Positions 37,505-48,341 of a stretch of DNA of 64,000 nucleotides are shown piece after piece. Source of the stretch: Gracilibacillus salitolerans (GTDB lineage Bacteria; Bacillota; Bacilli; Bacillales; Amphibacillaceae); assembly GCF_009650095.1 (NCBI RefSeq), contig NZ_CP045915.1, positions 3,224,001 to 3,288,000 of the forward strand, in the 5' to 3' direction. The notes beneath the pieces are model-generated. The model was given only the letters and a program-made list of their open reading frames with translations. It searched no databases and was not told the DNA's origin. The number at the start of each line of letters is the position of its first letter. Positions within the stretch are counted from its first letter, which is position 1. The position numbers were made by a program, and so were the translations under genes.

Positions 37505-39043
37505 CTACCCTCTAATGTTAAATCCGCCACTAGCAATTACGGTTCTCCGTTGTCTTGTAAAAGTTCTTGCTGATGTTACACCTTCACCAGTTGGTCCAGC
37601 AATCGTCATCGTTGTAAAACCTTCGCCGCGGAACCCTACTCCTGATAGGGAGGAGCCATTGTTAACGAAAATAGTAGTACCAATCGATTTAGCGAATTTG
37701 GTTACATTGCCAATATGATTCGAATGCATAACTGCTGTATGTCGATTGCCATGCTCTGCAGCTACAGCTCTTTCAATTGCTTCATCTATTGATTTCACTC
37801 TTACAATCGGAAGGATCGGCATTAATTGCTCCAGTTGTACATAAGGATGATTGGCATCAACTTCACAGATTAATAGTTTAGTTTGAACGTCTGTGACCCC
37901 TATTTGTTCAAGAATACGTGAAGCATCTTTACCGACCCATTCTTTTGCTACTAAATATTCTCTAGATAAATAGGAACAGCCTCCTGGTATGCCCTCGGTA
38001 TTCTCTTTGAGCGTAAGGTTCATCACTTTTTCTAATTGTTGATGATCCAACATATAGACATTTTGATTTAACAATTCGAAAATTAAATCGTCGGCTACTT
38101 GGTCTACTACAAACACTTCTTTTTCTGCAATACATAAAAGGTTGTTATCAAAAGATGCCCCTTCTACGATATCTTTTGCAGCTTGAGACAGATCGGCAGT
38201 TTCATCAACAATAACAGGAGGGTTTCCTGCACCAGCGCCAATCGCTTTCTTACCAGATCGTAATAAACTCTTAACCATACCAGGACCACCAGTACCTGTT
38301 AATAGTTTTACAGATGAATGGTTAGCAATCTTTTGAACTGTTTCAATGGTTGGTTCCTTCACCATTGTAAGCAGGTTTTCCGGACCACCAGCTTTTACAA
38401 TGGTTTGATTTAAAAGCTGTATCATCTCACGAGAACCATTTTTGGCTGATGGGTGAACGTTAAAGACAACGGCATTACCAGCTGCGATCATACTAATTCC
38501 GTTGTTGACGATTGTATCAATCGGATTGGTAACGGGGGTCACAGCACCTATCACTCCAAATGGCGTTTGTTCAACAAAGGTCAGCCCATCATCACCGGAA
38601 AAAGTTTCTGTTTCAAGTATTTCAGTACCTGGCGTTTTTTCTACGGTAAGGGAAAGTTTCTCTATTTTATCTTCGTAATTACCAATCCCTGTTTCTTCTA
38701 ATGCTGTTTTTGCAAAATACTGTACTTTCTCTTTTACTGCTTGTCTTATTGCTTGAATAATGTTTTCTTTATCGGCTAATTTATATTGATTCATCCACTT
38801 TTGCTGGGCAACCTGAGCAGCTTCAATGGCATCATCTACGCTATCAAATACACCATTCTGATTACTGCGATGACTAACAGCATAGGACTGATTAGAACCT
38901 AGAGCAGATGAAAGTTGTTTCATTTTCATGTGCTGCTGTTTTTGTCCACCAGTATGCTGGGTTTCTTTTGGATCGATTGCTGCCTCAACATTTTTTAATA
39001 CTGAATCAATAATCGTTTGAATGTCTTTTTCATTTAATTCCAA
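37505..39043 (-). CDS. pduP: CoA-acylating aldehyde dehydrogenase (PduP/EutE type)
   Basis: Oxidises the aldehyde made by the aldolase to acyl-CoA with NAD and CoA in the compartment lumen. 512 residues. Catalytic Cys304 in DNNLLCIAEKE; GTGGPGMVKSLL and AGAGNPPVIVD are nucleotide-site elements. The first about 22 residues (amphipathic, with DIQTIIDSVLKNVEAA) followed by a 25-residue polar linker form an encapsulation peptide like that of PduP. Start is TTG with GGAGG 10 nt upstream; the aldolase stop lies between. Substrate acetaldehyde fits a 5-deoxypentose route; 2-(methylthio)acetaldehyde would fit a methylthioribose route. Confidence 0.95.
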   Translation of the reverse strand: MELNEKDIQTIIDSVLKNVEAAIDPKETQHTGGQKQQHMKMKQLSSALGSNQSYAVSHRSNQNGVFDSVDDAIEAAQVAQQKWMNQYKLADKENIIQAIRQAVKEKVQYFAKTALEETGIGNYEDKIEKLSLTVEKTPGTEILETETFSGDDGLTFVEQTPFGVIGAVTPVTNPIDTIVNNGISMIAAGNAVVFNVHPSAKNGSREMIQLLNQTIVKAGGPENLLTMVKEPTIETVQKIANHSSVKLLTGTGGPGMVKSLLRSGKKAIGAGAGNPPVIVDETADLSQAAKDIVEGASFDNNLLCIAEKEVFVVDQVADDLIFELLNQNVYMLDHQQLEKVMNLTLKENTEGIPGGCSYLSREYLVAKEWVGKDASRILEQIGVTDVQTKLLICEVDANHPYVQLEQLMPILPIVRVKSIDEAIERAVAAEHGNRHTAVMHSNHIGNVTKFAKSIGTTIFVNNGSSLSGVGFRGEGFTTMTIAGPTGEGVTSARTFTRQRRTVIASGGFNIRG

Positions 39044-39853
39044 CTACAATGAACCTCCTTTCTGAAGTTGTTCAATCACTCGTCTTGTAACTTTTTCTAC
39101 AATATTTTGGATGACTTGTTCCTTTGTTTGATTGCTGGTTTGATTTTGAGCTGGATTTTGATCGGGTACCTTACAAGGTGGAACACCACCGGTTTTAATT
39201 CCCATTTTGTTTCGCATTTCAATTAAATCTGAAATTTGATTACAATTTAATTCGTTCGCTTTGTTTAAAATGTTTGTAGAATAGGTCAACATCAATGCAT
39301 AATGCTCTAGTGATTCCATTCGATAATACGCTTCAAACAAATCTCTTCCCCACGTTAAAGCACCATGGTTCGCCAAGAGTACGGCATGATGATCTTTTAT
39401 CAATGGTGTAATGGAATCAGGTACTTCCTCTGTACTTGGGGTTGCATATGGTGCAACTGGTACTCTTCCTAGCAGGACAACAGCTTCCGGTGATACTGGT
39501 TTCTCTAAATTAATGCCAGCGATCGCATAAGAGGTTGCCATCGGTGGATGAGCATGGACGACTGCGTTAGTCTCTTCACTTTCCCGATAGACTCTTAAAT
39601 GCATTTTCACCTCAGAAGATGGCTTCCGGTTACCTGCTATAATCGTACCATCTAGACGCATTTTCACCATCATGTCAGGTGTCATAAAACCTTTGCTTAC
39701 CCCTGTCGGTGTTGTCCAAATCGTGTCAGGACTAACCCGTACAGAAATATTACCATCATTGGCAGCAACAAAATTCTTTTGATAAATTCGATTTCCGATT
39801 TCTACGATCCACTTTTTGGCTTCAAAATCGCTATAATATTTCTTTTGATACAA
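39044..39853 (-). CDS. class II sugar-phosphate aldolase (FucA-like) with C-terminal encapsulation helix
   Basis: Predicted to split a 5-substituted ribulose-1-phosphate into DHAP and an aldehyde. 269 residues. Zn site as in fuculose-1-phosphate aldolase: Glu in KPSSEVKMH, two His in VVHAHPPMA and a third in LANHGALTWG; TPTGVSKGFM binds phosphate. The pattern is FucA-like and unlike MtnB dehydratase, which belongs to the same fold but has HVHT. Residues 244-269 form a separate amphipathic helix (NIVEKVTRRVIEQLQ) after a Gln/Asn linker. This is a cargo tag whose sequence recurs in the MetY homologue. Start is TTG 39853 with GGGGGG 7 nt upstream; an earlier TTG at 39892 lies within the end of mtnA. 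Confidence 0.92.
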   Translation of the reverse strand: MYQKKYYSDFEAKKWIVEIGNRIYQKNFVAANDGNISVRVSPDTIWTTPTGVSKGFMTPDMMVKMRLDGTIIAGNRKPSSEVKMHLRVYRESEETNAVVHAHPPMATSYAIAGINLEKPVSPEAVVLLGRVPVAPYATPSTEEVPDSITPLIKDHHAVLLANHGALTWGRDLFEAYYRMESLEHYALMLTYSTNILNKANELNCNQISDLIEMRNKMGIKTGGVPPCKVPDQNPAQNQTSNQTKEQVIQNIVEKVTRRVIEQLQKGGSL

Positions 39854-39884
39854 TGCACATCCCCCCTTCCTAATTGCGAAGTTA

Positions 39885-40946
39885 TTATTCAAATATTTTC
39901 GTTAAATTTTCTTTATATGAAGGAGATACAATTCCCTTCTCGGTAATGATCCCTGTAATCAAGGAATGATCCGTCACATCAAATGCCGGATTATATGTTT
40001 TTATATCTGCTGGCGCCATTGGTTCACTGTACCATTTCGTTTTGATTTCTTCTTCAGACCGTAACTCAATTTCAATATCTGAGCCAGTTTCAGTATTTAA
40101 GTCTATTGTGGACATAGGAGCACAAACATAAAAAGGAATACCATAATGCTTCGCTAAAATAGCAACCCCTGATGTGCCGATTTTATTAGCCGCATCACCG
40201 TTTGCTGCCACCCGATCACACCCTACCAGTACTGCTTGGACTTTATCCTGGCTCATGACAATGGATGCCATGTTATCACATATTAGGGTGACATCAACGC
40301 CTGCTTCATTTAATTCCCAAGCTGTTAAACGAGCTCCTTGTAATAATGGTCTGGTTTCATCAGCATATACTTTAAAATCATATCCTCGTTCTTGCCCTAA
40401 ATAAATCGGTGCTAAAGCTGTACCATATTTTGCCGTAGCAATAGTCCCAGCATTACAGTGCGTGAGAATGCCCCATCCTGGCTCTAGTACCTCAAGAGCA
40501 TGATATCCAATTGCTTCACAAACCTTTTGATCTTCTTTTTTGATTAAATCAGCTTCTTCTCTCAAAGCGTTTTTGATTTCTGTAATCGTTCCAGTTTGTT
40601 CATTTTGAAGCCTTGCTTCCATCCGATCTAAAGCCCAAAATAGATTAACTGCTGTCGGACGTGACGACGCTAATTTTTCCTTTGCTGTCTTAAATTCTTG
40701 ATAAAATGCATCAAAACTTGTGGCCTTACTGTTTTTGGTTACTATATAAATTCCATATGCAGCAGCAATTCCAATAGCTGGAGCACCTCTTACTTTTAAT
40801 TGATAGATAGCGTCCCAAACATCGTCTACGGTTTTCAAATGTAAAAACTCTTTTTTATTTGGTAACTGTGTCTGATCTAACAAAATGATTGCATCATTTG
40901 CATCATCAAGCTTGACCGATTCAATAACAGTAACGTGTTCCGACAT
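39885..40946 (-). CDS. mtnA: aldose-1-phosphate isomerase, MtnA family
   Basis: Isomerises 5-methylthioribose-1-P (or 5-deoxyribose-1-P) to the ribulose-1-P form. 353 residues, normal length. Catalytic C164 in [14 protein letters not shown] and D244 in [18 protein letters not shown] are conserved, as are [13 protein letters not shown] and the C-terminal PAFDVT block. Family members include canonical MtnA and the DrdI enzymes of 5-deoxyribose salvage; I cannot separate these by eye. Neighbours are the kinase upstream and an aldolase downstream instead of mtnB/W/X/D, so the usual methionine salvage continuation is not used here. Confidence 0.93.
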   Translation of the reverse strand: MSEHVTVIESVKLDDANDAIILLDQTQLPNKKEFLHLKTVDDVWDAIYQLKVRGAPAIGIAAAYGIYIVTKNSKATSFDAFYQEFKTAKEKLASSRPTAVNLFWALDRMEARLQNEQTGTITEIKNALREEADLIKKEDQKVCEAIGYHALEVLEPGWGILTHCNAGTIATAKYGTALAPIYLGQERGYDFKVYADETRPLLQGARLTAWELNEAGVDVTLICDNMASIVMSQDKVQAVLVGCDRVAANGDAANKIGTSGVAILAKHYGIPFYVCAPMSTIDLNTETGSDIEIELRSEEEIKTKWYSEPMAPADIKTYNPAFDVTDHSLITGIITEKGIVSPSYKENLTKIFE

Positions 40947-41030
40947 TTCATCTCCCCCTATCCCACTTAATTATATGGTAGAATCATATACTTTTTTGGT
41001 AATCTCGTAATATATTAGAGATCCTATCAA

Positions 41031-42245
41031 TTAAAAAGCTTGTTTAACTTGATTGACAAAGTCAGTTCCTGAGTTAAATACAGCTCGGTTGATAATAAAC
41101 TGTTTAGCGGCAGTTAAACAAGATTCTTCAGCTCTTTTCCGTGCATTTTCTTGTTCGATCGATGTAATATCCGCTACTTTGGCGAGTCCAATAATACGTC
41201 GACACAACTCTAAACCAGTGACTGCTGCCGTATCCATTAATATGTTATCGATATAATACGATTGAAAACCATCGTAAGTAGCGACAAGATCTTTTTCCGA
41301 TTGATTCCACAACGTATTAAATTTTTCTTTAAAAAGATCAACCACATCTTTAATTGTATTTAAAATATAAGAAGTAAACTGTTCTCTTTCCTTTTCATCT
41401 GTAATAGTTGCTTGACCATTAGCATAAGCAAAAATCAGGTTAGCAACCACATTACCGATGTCATAACCAGCTGGACCATAAAAAGCAAACTCGGGATCAA
41501 TCACTTTTGTGCTGCCTTTTTTGATAAATACGGAACCAGTATGAAGATCGCCATGAATAAGTGATTGGGCATTAGTCATAAACTCGAATTTTAATTTCGC
41601 AGTTTCTAACTGCAGTTGTTGGTCACCCCAAATTTCTTTTTCAATGAATGGAAGTGTGGTAGGAAAGACTTCATTTCGTTCACAATCATAAAAAGGTTCC
41701 GTATAAACCAGGTCTTCACTTATTTCACACAATTCTGGATTTATAAAACTTTTTACTAATGCTTTTTTGTCTTTATGATTCATCACAACATCGGAAGTTA
41801 GCAGCAATGTTTTTGCCATAAATGTTGTGATATGATCTGCGAAATCCGGAAATGTTTCATGTTTAATCAGTGCTGCTCTCATTATCTCATAATCAGATAA
41901 ATCTTCCATTGCAAAACAGTTCATAATCGGATCATATTGATATGTTTTTGGTGTATACTCTGGTGCATAATCATATTGAATTTTTAATATATCACTTTCA
42001 ATCCGGTTTCGATCAGGAGATACTTTAAATTCATCAGAAATTCTCGCAACCGGACCAGCTTGTTTTAGAATAATAGAATCGCCATTCTTTTCATCGACAA
42101 TTCGAAAAACATAGTTAAGATTACCATCACCAATTTCTTTACAAGTTAAAACAGCATCCGGTTTGAAATAATCCAGTTTTTCTTTTGCATATTCGACTGC
42201 TTGCTCTTCATTCATCGTAAAATATTCACTTGAAAAGTCCGTCAT
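41031..42245 (-). CDS. mtnK: 5-methylthioribose kinase family (MtnK)
   Basis: Phosphorylates C1 of methylthioribose or a similar 5-substituted pentose with ATP in the cytoplasm. 404 residues. Aminoglycoside-phosphotransferase-like fold: GDGNLNYVFRI (P-loop-like, about 39-49), catalytic SLIHGDLHTGSVF near residue 180-235 region and the metal-binding KVIDPEFAFYGPAGYDIGNVV. Together with MtnA it forms a kinase-isomerase pair directly behind a ribose-type ABC importer. An 84-bp gap to mtnA carries a small hairpin but no convincing promoter. AGGGGG site before ATG. Confidence 0.93.
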   Translation of the reverse strand: MTDFSSEYFTMNEEQAVEYAKEKLDYFKPDAVLTCKEIGDGNLNYVFRIVDEKNGDSIILKQAGPVARISDEFKVSPDRNRIESDILKIQYDYAPEYTPKTYQYDPIMNCFAMEDLSDYEIMRAALIKHETFPDFADHITTFMAKTLLLTSDVVMNHKDKKALVKSFINPELCEISEDLVYTEPFYDCERNEVFPTTLPFIEKEIWGDQQLQLETAKLKFEFMTNAQSLIHGDLHTGSVFIKKGSTKVIDPEFAFYGPAGYDIGNVVANLIFAYANGQATITDEKEREQFTSYILNTIKDVVDLFKEKFNTLWNQSEKDLVATYDGFQSYYIDNILMDTAAVTGLELCRRIIGLAKVADITSIEQENARKRAEESCLTAAKQFIINRAVFNSGTDFVNQVKQAF

Positions 42246-42256
42246 GTTTATACCCC

Positions 42257-43270
42257 CTATTTTAATTTGTAGTAGGTTATCGCTAAGGCTAAAGCAAATA
42301 CTCCACCTTTTACTATATCCATTGCATAATAAGGTACCGACATCATTACAAGTCCGTTTGCCAATATACCAATAAGCACAGCACCTACAAACGTGCCAAA
42401 TGCATTTGGTTTACCTGCACCCAATACTGATAATCCAATAAATGCCGCTGCCACTGCATCCATTAAATAACTTCCACCAGCATTGATTTCAGCCTGCATG
42501 ACACGCGATGCAAGCACAATACCACCGATTGCTGCTAAAAGCGCAGATAACACGTAAGCCAACACTTTATATTTATTAACTGGGATACCAGATAACCTGG
42601 CCGCTTCCTCATTGCCCCCTATTACATACATGTAACGACCGTGCTTCGTATAGGTAAGAAAAATATGCACGATAAATACAATGACAAACATAATAATAAT
42701 GATATATGGTGCTTTTCCTAGTAAAGAGAATGCCTCGGTAATGTTTCCTTCAGAATAACTGCCATCAGGCATAATCATATTTTCAGAAATAGTAGCACTT
42801 CTTGTATAAGTTAAGGCTACTCCTTGAATGACAAACATTGTTGCTAACGTTAATAACATATCTGGTATTCTCATTTTGACAATTAAGAAGGAGTTTAATA
42901 AGCCTACTAACACTGCTGCCAATAATGCAACGACAATGGAAATTAATGTAGGTTGTGAATACCAAACAAACATGGAAATAACCACTGCATTTGCCAAAGA
43001 TGCTACAGATCCAATTGATAAATCAAAGCCATTCACAGATAAAGATATCGTTAAGCCTACAGCAATAATGGTTACAATCGATATGGAACGTAAAATATTC
43101 TCAATGTTACTCCATTGTAGGAAGGCTGGGTTGGCAATAGAAAAAATTACAATTAGTAAAAAAATGGTTAAAATCGTACCATATTTATATAAAAATTGAA
43201 AAAAATCAAATGACTTCTTTTTTTTCTTTGGAGAAGAAAGTTGATTAGACGTATCAGAACTTACACTCAT
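42257..43270 (-). CDS. ribose-type ABC importer permease (RbsC family)
   Basis: Membrane permease of a CUT2 sugar importer, 337 residues, about 9-10 helices. Family marks: VGLTISLSVNGFDLSIGSVASLANAVV (about 70-96) and the ATPase-contact region IGGIVLASRVMQAEINAGGSYLMDAVAAAFIGLSVLGAGKPN. Overlaps the ATPase gene by 4 bp and precedes the kinase by 11 bp, so a pentose is imported and phosphorylated by products of one operon. Confidence 0.92.
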   Translation of the reverse strand: MSVSSDTSNQLSSPKKKKKSFDFFQFLYKYGTILTIFLLIVIFSIANPAFLQWSNIENILRSISIVTIIAVGLTISLSVNGFDLSIGSVASLANAVVISMFVWYSQPTLISIVVALLAAVLVGLLNSFLIVKMRIPDMLLTLATMFVIQGVALTYTRSATISENMIMPDGSYSEGNITEAFSLLGKAPYIIIIMFVIVFIVHIFLTYTKHGRYMYVIGGNEEAARLSGIPVNKYKVLAYVLSALLAAIGGIVLASRVMQAEINAGGSYLMDAVAAAFIGLSVLGAGKPNAFGTFVGAVLIGILANGLVMMSVPYYAMDIVKGGVFALALAITYYKLK

Positions 43271-44778
43271 GAGTCCCTTCCCCCTGTCGAATAAAATAAT
43301 AACTGTTCTTCTGTTGTTTTGGCTGTTTTTAATTCTTTGACTACTTTGCCATCATATATGACATAGGAGCGATCTGTTATACCTATGATTTCAGCTAATT
43401 CGCTTGAAGCGTAAATAATCGCTTTTCCTCTTTTGGCTAATTCGAGTATTAAAGTGAAAATGTCCTTTTTCGAACCAACATCAACACCTTTTGTCGGTTC
43501 ATCAAAGATATAAATATCTGCATCTGCTATCAGCCACTTACCAATCGCAATTTTTTGTTGATTACCTCCTGAAAGGCTTGCTAATTTCGTTTCAATAGAT
43601 GGCGTTTTAACGCTTAAACTTTCTACCATTTCTATCGATGCTTTTTTTTCCTTTCTAAAATTCAAAAACGAAAAACGATTTACAAATGACGAAAGGTTAG
43701 CGGACGTCAAGTTTGTTGTAACATTTTCCCCTACAAGAATCCCTTCTTTTCGGCGTTCTTCTGGTACAAGAGCAAGACCATACTTAACTGCATCATAAGG
43801 ATTTCGTATGTTTAATACTTCCCCTCGTAACTGGACATTTCCGCGTACTTTACCAGATTCCCCGAATAAAGCTTTACATATTTCAGTTTTACCTGCTCCA
43901 ACTAATCCAGCTAAACCAACTACCTCACCTGCGCAAACATGAAAAGTAACGTCTTCAACCTTTTCATCATCACGCAAATGTTCCACTTTGAAAATTGGTT
44001 GTTTAATTTCGCGCGTAACTTTAGGAAATTGCTCATCCATCGTTTTTCCTAACATATTTTCTACAATACTATTGATTGTCACATCTGTAATACGGTCATA
44101 GCTGACAAACTGTCCATTACGCATGACAGTGATTTCATCACAAATTTCAAACAATTCCTGTAACCTATGTGAAATAAAAATGATTCCTACATTATTTGCT
44201 CGCAATTGACGTACAATCGCAAATAATTGCTCCGTTTCTGCGTTACTTAATGGTGCTGTAGGTTCATCTAAAATTAAAAAGCGACAATCTCTCGATATGG
44301 CGCGTGCAATTAATATCATTTGTTTTTCTGCTAAAGACAATGTACTAACAAGACGACGAGATGATAGATGTATATTTAATTGATTTAACAATTTTGAAGC
44401 TTCATGATGTATGAATGAATAATTAACAAACTGTTTTTTTTTCATCCCATTAACCATTTCATTTAACATAATGTTTTCGCCTACAGTTAAATAAGGAATT
44501 AATGCCGTGTCTACCTCTTGATAAACAATTTGAATCCCTAAATCTTTAGCATCTTGCGGAGATTGAATGTTCACTTGTTTGTTATCTAAATAAATCGCAC
44601 CAGTATAGTGGGTATATGCACCAGATAACACCTTCATTAACGTTGATTTACCTGCTCCATTAGCTCCTATCAACGCATGAACATGTCCTTTATTCATGCT
44701 GAATTGAGCGTGATCAAGTGCACGGACTCCAGGAAAATCAATTGTTATGCCTTCCATATGTAGTGCAGCTTTTGCCAA
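43267..44778 (-). CDS. ribose-type ABC importer, double ATPase (RbsA family)
   Basis: 503 residues with two ATP-binding domains. Domain 1: Walker A GANGAGKST (about 37-45), signature LSLAEKQM, Walker B FLILDEPTAPLS. Domain 2: GLVGAGKTE, LSGGNQQK, IYIFDEPTKGVDVG. This is the RbsA/MglA arrangement of CUT2 importers for pentoses and hexoses. Energises uptake by the permease at 42257 and the lipoprotein at 44873. Confidence 0.93.
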   Translation of the reverse strand: MAKAALHMEGITIDFPGVRALDHAQFSMNKGHVHALIGANGAGKSTLMKVLSGAYTHYTGAIYLDNKQVNIQSPQDAKDLGIQIVYQEVDTALIPYLTVGENIMLNEMVNGMKKKQFVNYSFIHHEASKLLNQLNIHLSSRRLVSTLSLAEKQMILIARAISRDCRFLILDEPTAPLSNAETEQLFAIVRQLRANNVGIIFISHRLQELFEICDEITVMRNGQFVSYDRITDVTINSIVENMLGKTMDEQFPKVTREIKQPIFKVEHLRDDEKVEDVTFHVCAGEVVGLAGLVGAGKTEICKALFGESGKVRGNVQLRGEVLNIRNPYDAVKYGLALVPEERRKEGILVGENVTTNLTSANLSSFVNRFSFLNFRKEKKASIEMVESLSVKTPSIETKLASLSGGNQQKIAIGKWLIADADIYIFDEPTKGVDVGSKKDIFTLILELAKRGKAIIYASSELAEIIGITDRSYVIYDGKVVKELKTAKTTEEQLLFYSTGGRDS

Positions 44779-44818
44779 TTAGATCACCCGCCTTTTTTAC
44801 GGATTATACTTATGATGT

Positions 44819-44867
44819 AGAAGATAGAAAGCTAGACTAATAGGTAGGCATTTACTTTCTATCTTCT
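44819..44867 (-). other. mRNA hairpin after the sugar-binding protein gene
   Basis: A 13-bp perfect stem (44819-44831 with 44855-44867) with a 23-nt loop between the binding-protein and ATPase genes and no T-run. Its place suggests protection of the upstream mRNA, giving more binding protein than ATPase. Confidence 0.6.
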
Positions 44868-44872
44868 TGTGA

Positions 44873-45985
44873 TTAATTAGAATGGTGTTCTCTTAGAGTT
44901 GTCATCCATTCTTCCTCAAATTGATCCGATTCTCCCCATCCTTCAACAACATCTGTTAAAGTTTCCATATTAACTTCTTCACCAGATGAATTTAATTCTT
45001 CTTGTGAAATGATCGATGGTTCCAAGGATGCTGTTTCAGGTGTTTCTTCTCCTGCAAATTTTTTCGCTAAAAGACGTACATTTACAGCACCAATAAGCTT
45101 TGGATCAACTGCTGCAGTGTATTTCCATGGACTATTCTCTTCTTGCATTAATTGTAGATCCGCATTCGATACATCAATACCATAGATGTCAACCTCTTCT
45201 CTACCAGCCTCTTTCAAAGCGCGAGTTGCACCAACAGCGAAAGCATCCCAAGTTGCAAAAATTGCGTCAAGCTCTCCCTCAGGTATTTCAGTTAACCATG
45301 CCCCAACCGCTTCTTGTGTTTTAGTTTGTGGGTCCTGTGCGTCACCAAAACGTTTTACTTCATTTATATCAGGATTTTCCTCTAATACTTGTTCAAAAAT
45401 ATTATTTCTTCTTACCATTGGTGGAAAACCATCTACCCAAAGATAACCAATATCAGCTTCTGGATGCTCTTCAACTAACTTTTCTAATGCAAGTGATGCT
45501 AATTCTTCATCGTCTTGAGAGGTAAGTGTTACACCATCAACCTCTAGAGCTCCTTCATTTGTATCAAATGCAACTACCTCAATGTCATTATCTCTTGCTT
45601 GCTGAATTAATTCCACAGTTGCATCATCGTCACCATGTGAAATAATCAGCCCATCATATCCTTGGTTAATTGCTTGTGAAATAGTGTCATGAAAGCTTGC
45701 CGTATCACCGTTGGCAGAGAACGTATCTACTTTCATTCCTAGCGCCGTTGCTTCCTGCTGTGCTCCGGCTAAAAATTGTTGAGTATGATCATCCCCACCA
45801 ATTTTACGAATAACCATCACTTCTAATGGATCATCTGCTTGAAATGCTTCCGGGACTCCCTCTAAATCTCTCGAATCGCTGGAAGCTCCATCTGTTGCAG
45901 CATCCTTCTCTTGATCTCCGCATGCAGCAAGTACAATCAAAAGACTTGTAACAAGTGCCAACAACCATATTTTTTTCTTTCTCAT
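44873..45985 (-). CDS. ribose-type sugar-binding lipoprotein (RbsB family)
   Basis: Extracytoplasmic ligand-binding lipoprotein, 370 residues. Signal peptide with lipobox VLAAC (Cys at about 22), acidic linker, then two periplasmic-binding-protein lobes: VMVIRKIGGDDHTQQFLAGAQQEA, LIISHGDDDATVELI, VVAFDTNEG, IFATWDAFAVGATRALKEAG. The C-terminal 60 residues (PSIISQEELNSSGEEVNMETL to the end) are longer than in RbsB. Ligand unknown; with MtnK and MtnA next to it, methylthioribose or 5-deoxyribose is the best guess. Confidence 0.9.
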   Translation of the reverse strand: MRKKKIWLLALVTSLLIVLAACGDQEKDAATDGASSDSRDLEGVPEAFQADDPLEVMVIRKIGGDDHTQQFLAGAQQEATALGMKVDTFSANGDTASFHDTISQAINQGYDGLIISHGDDDATVELIQQARDNDIEVVAFDTNEGALEVDGVTLTSQDDEELASLALEKLVEEHPEADIGYLWVDGFPPMVRRNNIFEQVLEENPDINEVKRFGDAQDPQTKTQEAVGAWLTEIPEGELDAIFATWDAFAVGATRALKEAGREEVDIYGIDVSNADLQLMQEENSPWKYTAAVDPKLIGAVNVRLLAKKFAGEETPETASLEPSIISQEELNSSGEEVNMETLTDVVEGWGESDQFEEEWMTTLREHHSN

Positions 45986-46049
45986 TCTATAGACCCCCTA
46001 TTATTTTATGATCAACATACTTACATTCTAATAAGTATGAAGTACCCTG

Positions 46050-47552
<1,503 letters not shown>

Positions 47553-47573
47553 TCATCATTTTTGTTCAATCTA

Positions 47574-48329
47574 TTAACCTATCAGAAGCCGAATTGCTCC
47601 TAATGCAGCAAATGCTAATACTAATATTTGGAATACTTTTTGTGGCATAATTTTGATAACTCTCACACCGATTAGAGCCCCAATGAGAATAGCAGGAATG
47701 AGCCATAAATTAAATGTTATAGACTCCACTGTAATAATACCTAGAGAAATATAGAATGGAACCTTTATAACATTAACAAATAAGAAAAACCAAGCGCCAG
47801 TACCTACAAATTCTTGTTTTGGTAAACCTTTGACAAGTAGGTAAATCGCCATCACTCCACCTGCAGCATTCCCGATCATGGTTGTGAAACCGGCTAGAAT
47901 CCCCATACTAAAAGTAAATAACTTTGATTCTGGTAGCAATTTCACGAAGCGCTCTCCTAGTTTTTCTCTGCTAATATGTAGTAATATAAGTGCCAATACT
48001 AAAATACCGATCATTGGTTTTAACTGTTCACTAGTAACGACATCTAACACAAGATATCCAAGTCCTATCCCAATCAATACCCACGGCACCAAAGAAAACA
48101 AATAACGCCAAACAACATTTCTACGATAATAGATGACAGCAAATAAATCCCCTACTATTAATAAAGGTAATAAAATCCCCACAGAGTCACGCGCAGGAAA
48201 GATTATCATAAAAATAGTAACAACCAAAATCCCCATGCTGGCTACACCAGCTTTAGCAAAACCTATTAAAAGAGCCGAAAATACGATAATAATCCATTCT
48301 ACTATGGTTAACTCAAAAATGATAAACAC
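47574..48329 (-). CDS. TauE/SafE-family permease
   Basis: Membrane protein of about 250 residues with 7-8 helices. TSUP family: VEWIIIVFSALLIGFAKAGVASMGIL at the N-terminus and GILAGFTTMIGNAAGGVMAIYLLVKGLPKQEFVGTGAWFFLFVNVIKVPFYI as the second repeat. Members move sulfite, sulfoacetate, other organosulfonates or small acids, usually outward. Its location directly upstream of the MetY gene makes a sulfur-containing or carboxylate product a possible substrate (inference). Start uncertain: GTG 48329 is fused to the GAGG site, while an ATT at 48320 is 8 nt behind it; no ATG is available. Confidence 0.85.
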   Translation of the reverse strand: MFIIFELTIVEWIIIVFSALLIGFAKAGVASMGILVVTIFMIIFPARDSVGILLPLLIVGDLFAVIYYRRNVVWRYLFSLVPWVLIGIGLGYLVLDVVTSEQLKPMIGILVLALILLHISREKLGERFVKLLPESKLFTFSMGILAGFTTMIGNAAGGVMAIYLLVKGLPKQEFVGTGAWFFLFVNVIKVPFYISLGIITVESITFNLWLIPAILIGALIGVRVIKIMPQKVFQILVLAFAALGAIRLLIG

Positions 48330-48341
48330 CTCATTCTATAG

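Noticed and set aside
39044..39853. Assignment of the class II aldolase-fold gene as MtnB (methylthioribulose-1-P dehydratase)
   Set aside because: The metal-site pattern (VVHAHPP, TPTGVSKGFM) is FucA-like rather than MtnB-like, and the next gene is an aldehyde dehydrogenase, which needs an aldehyde product.
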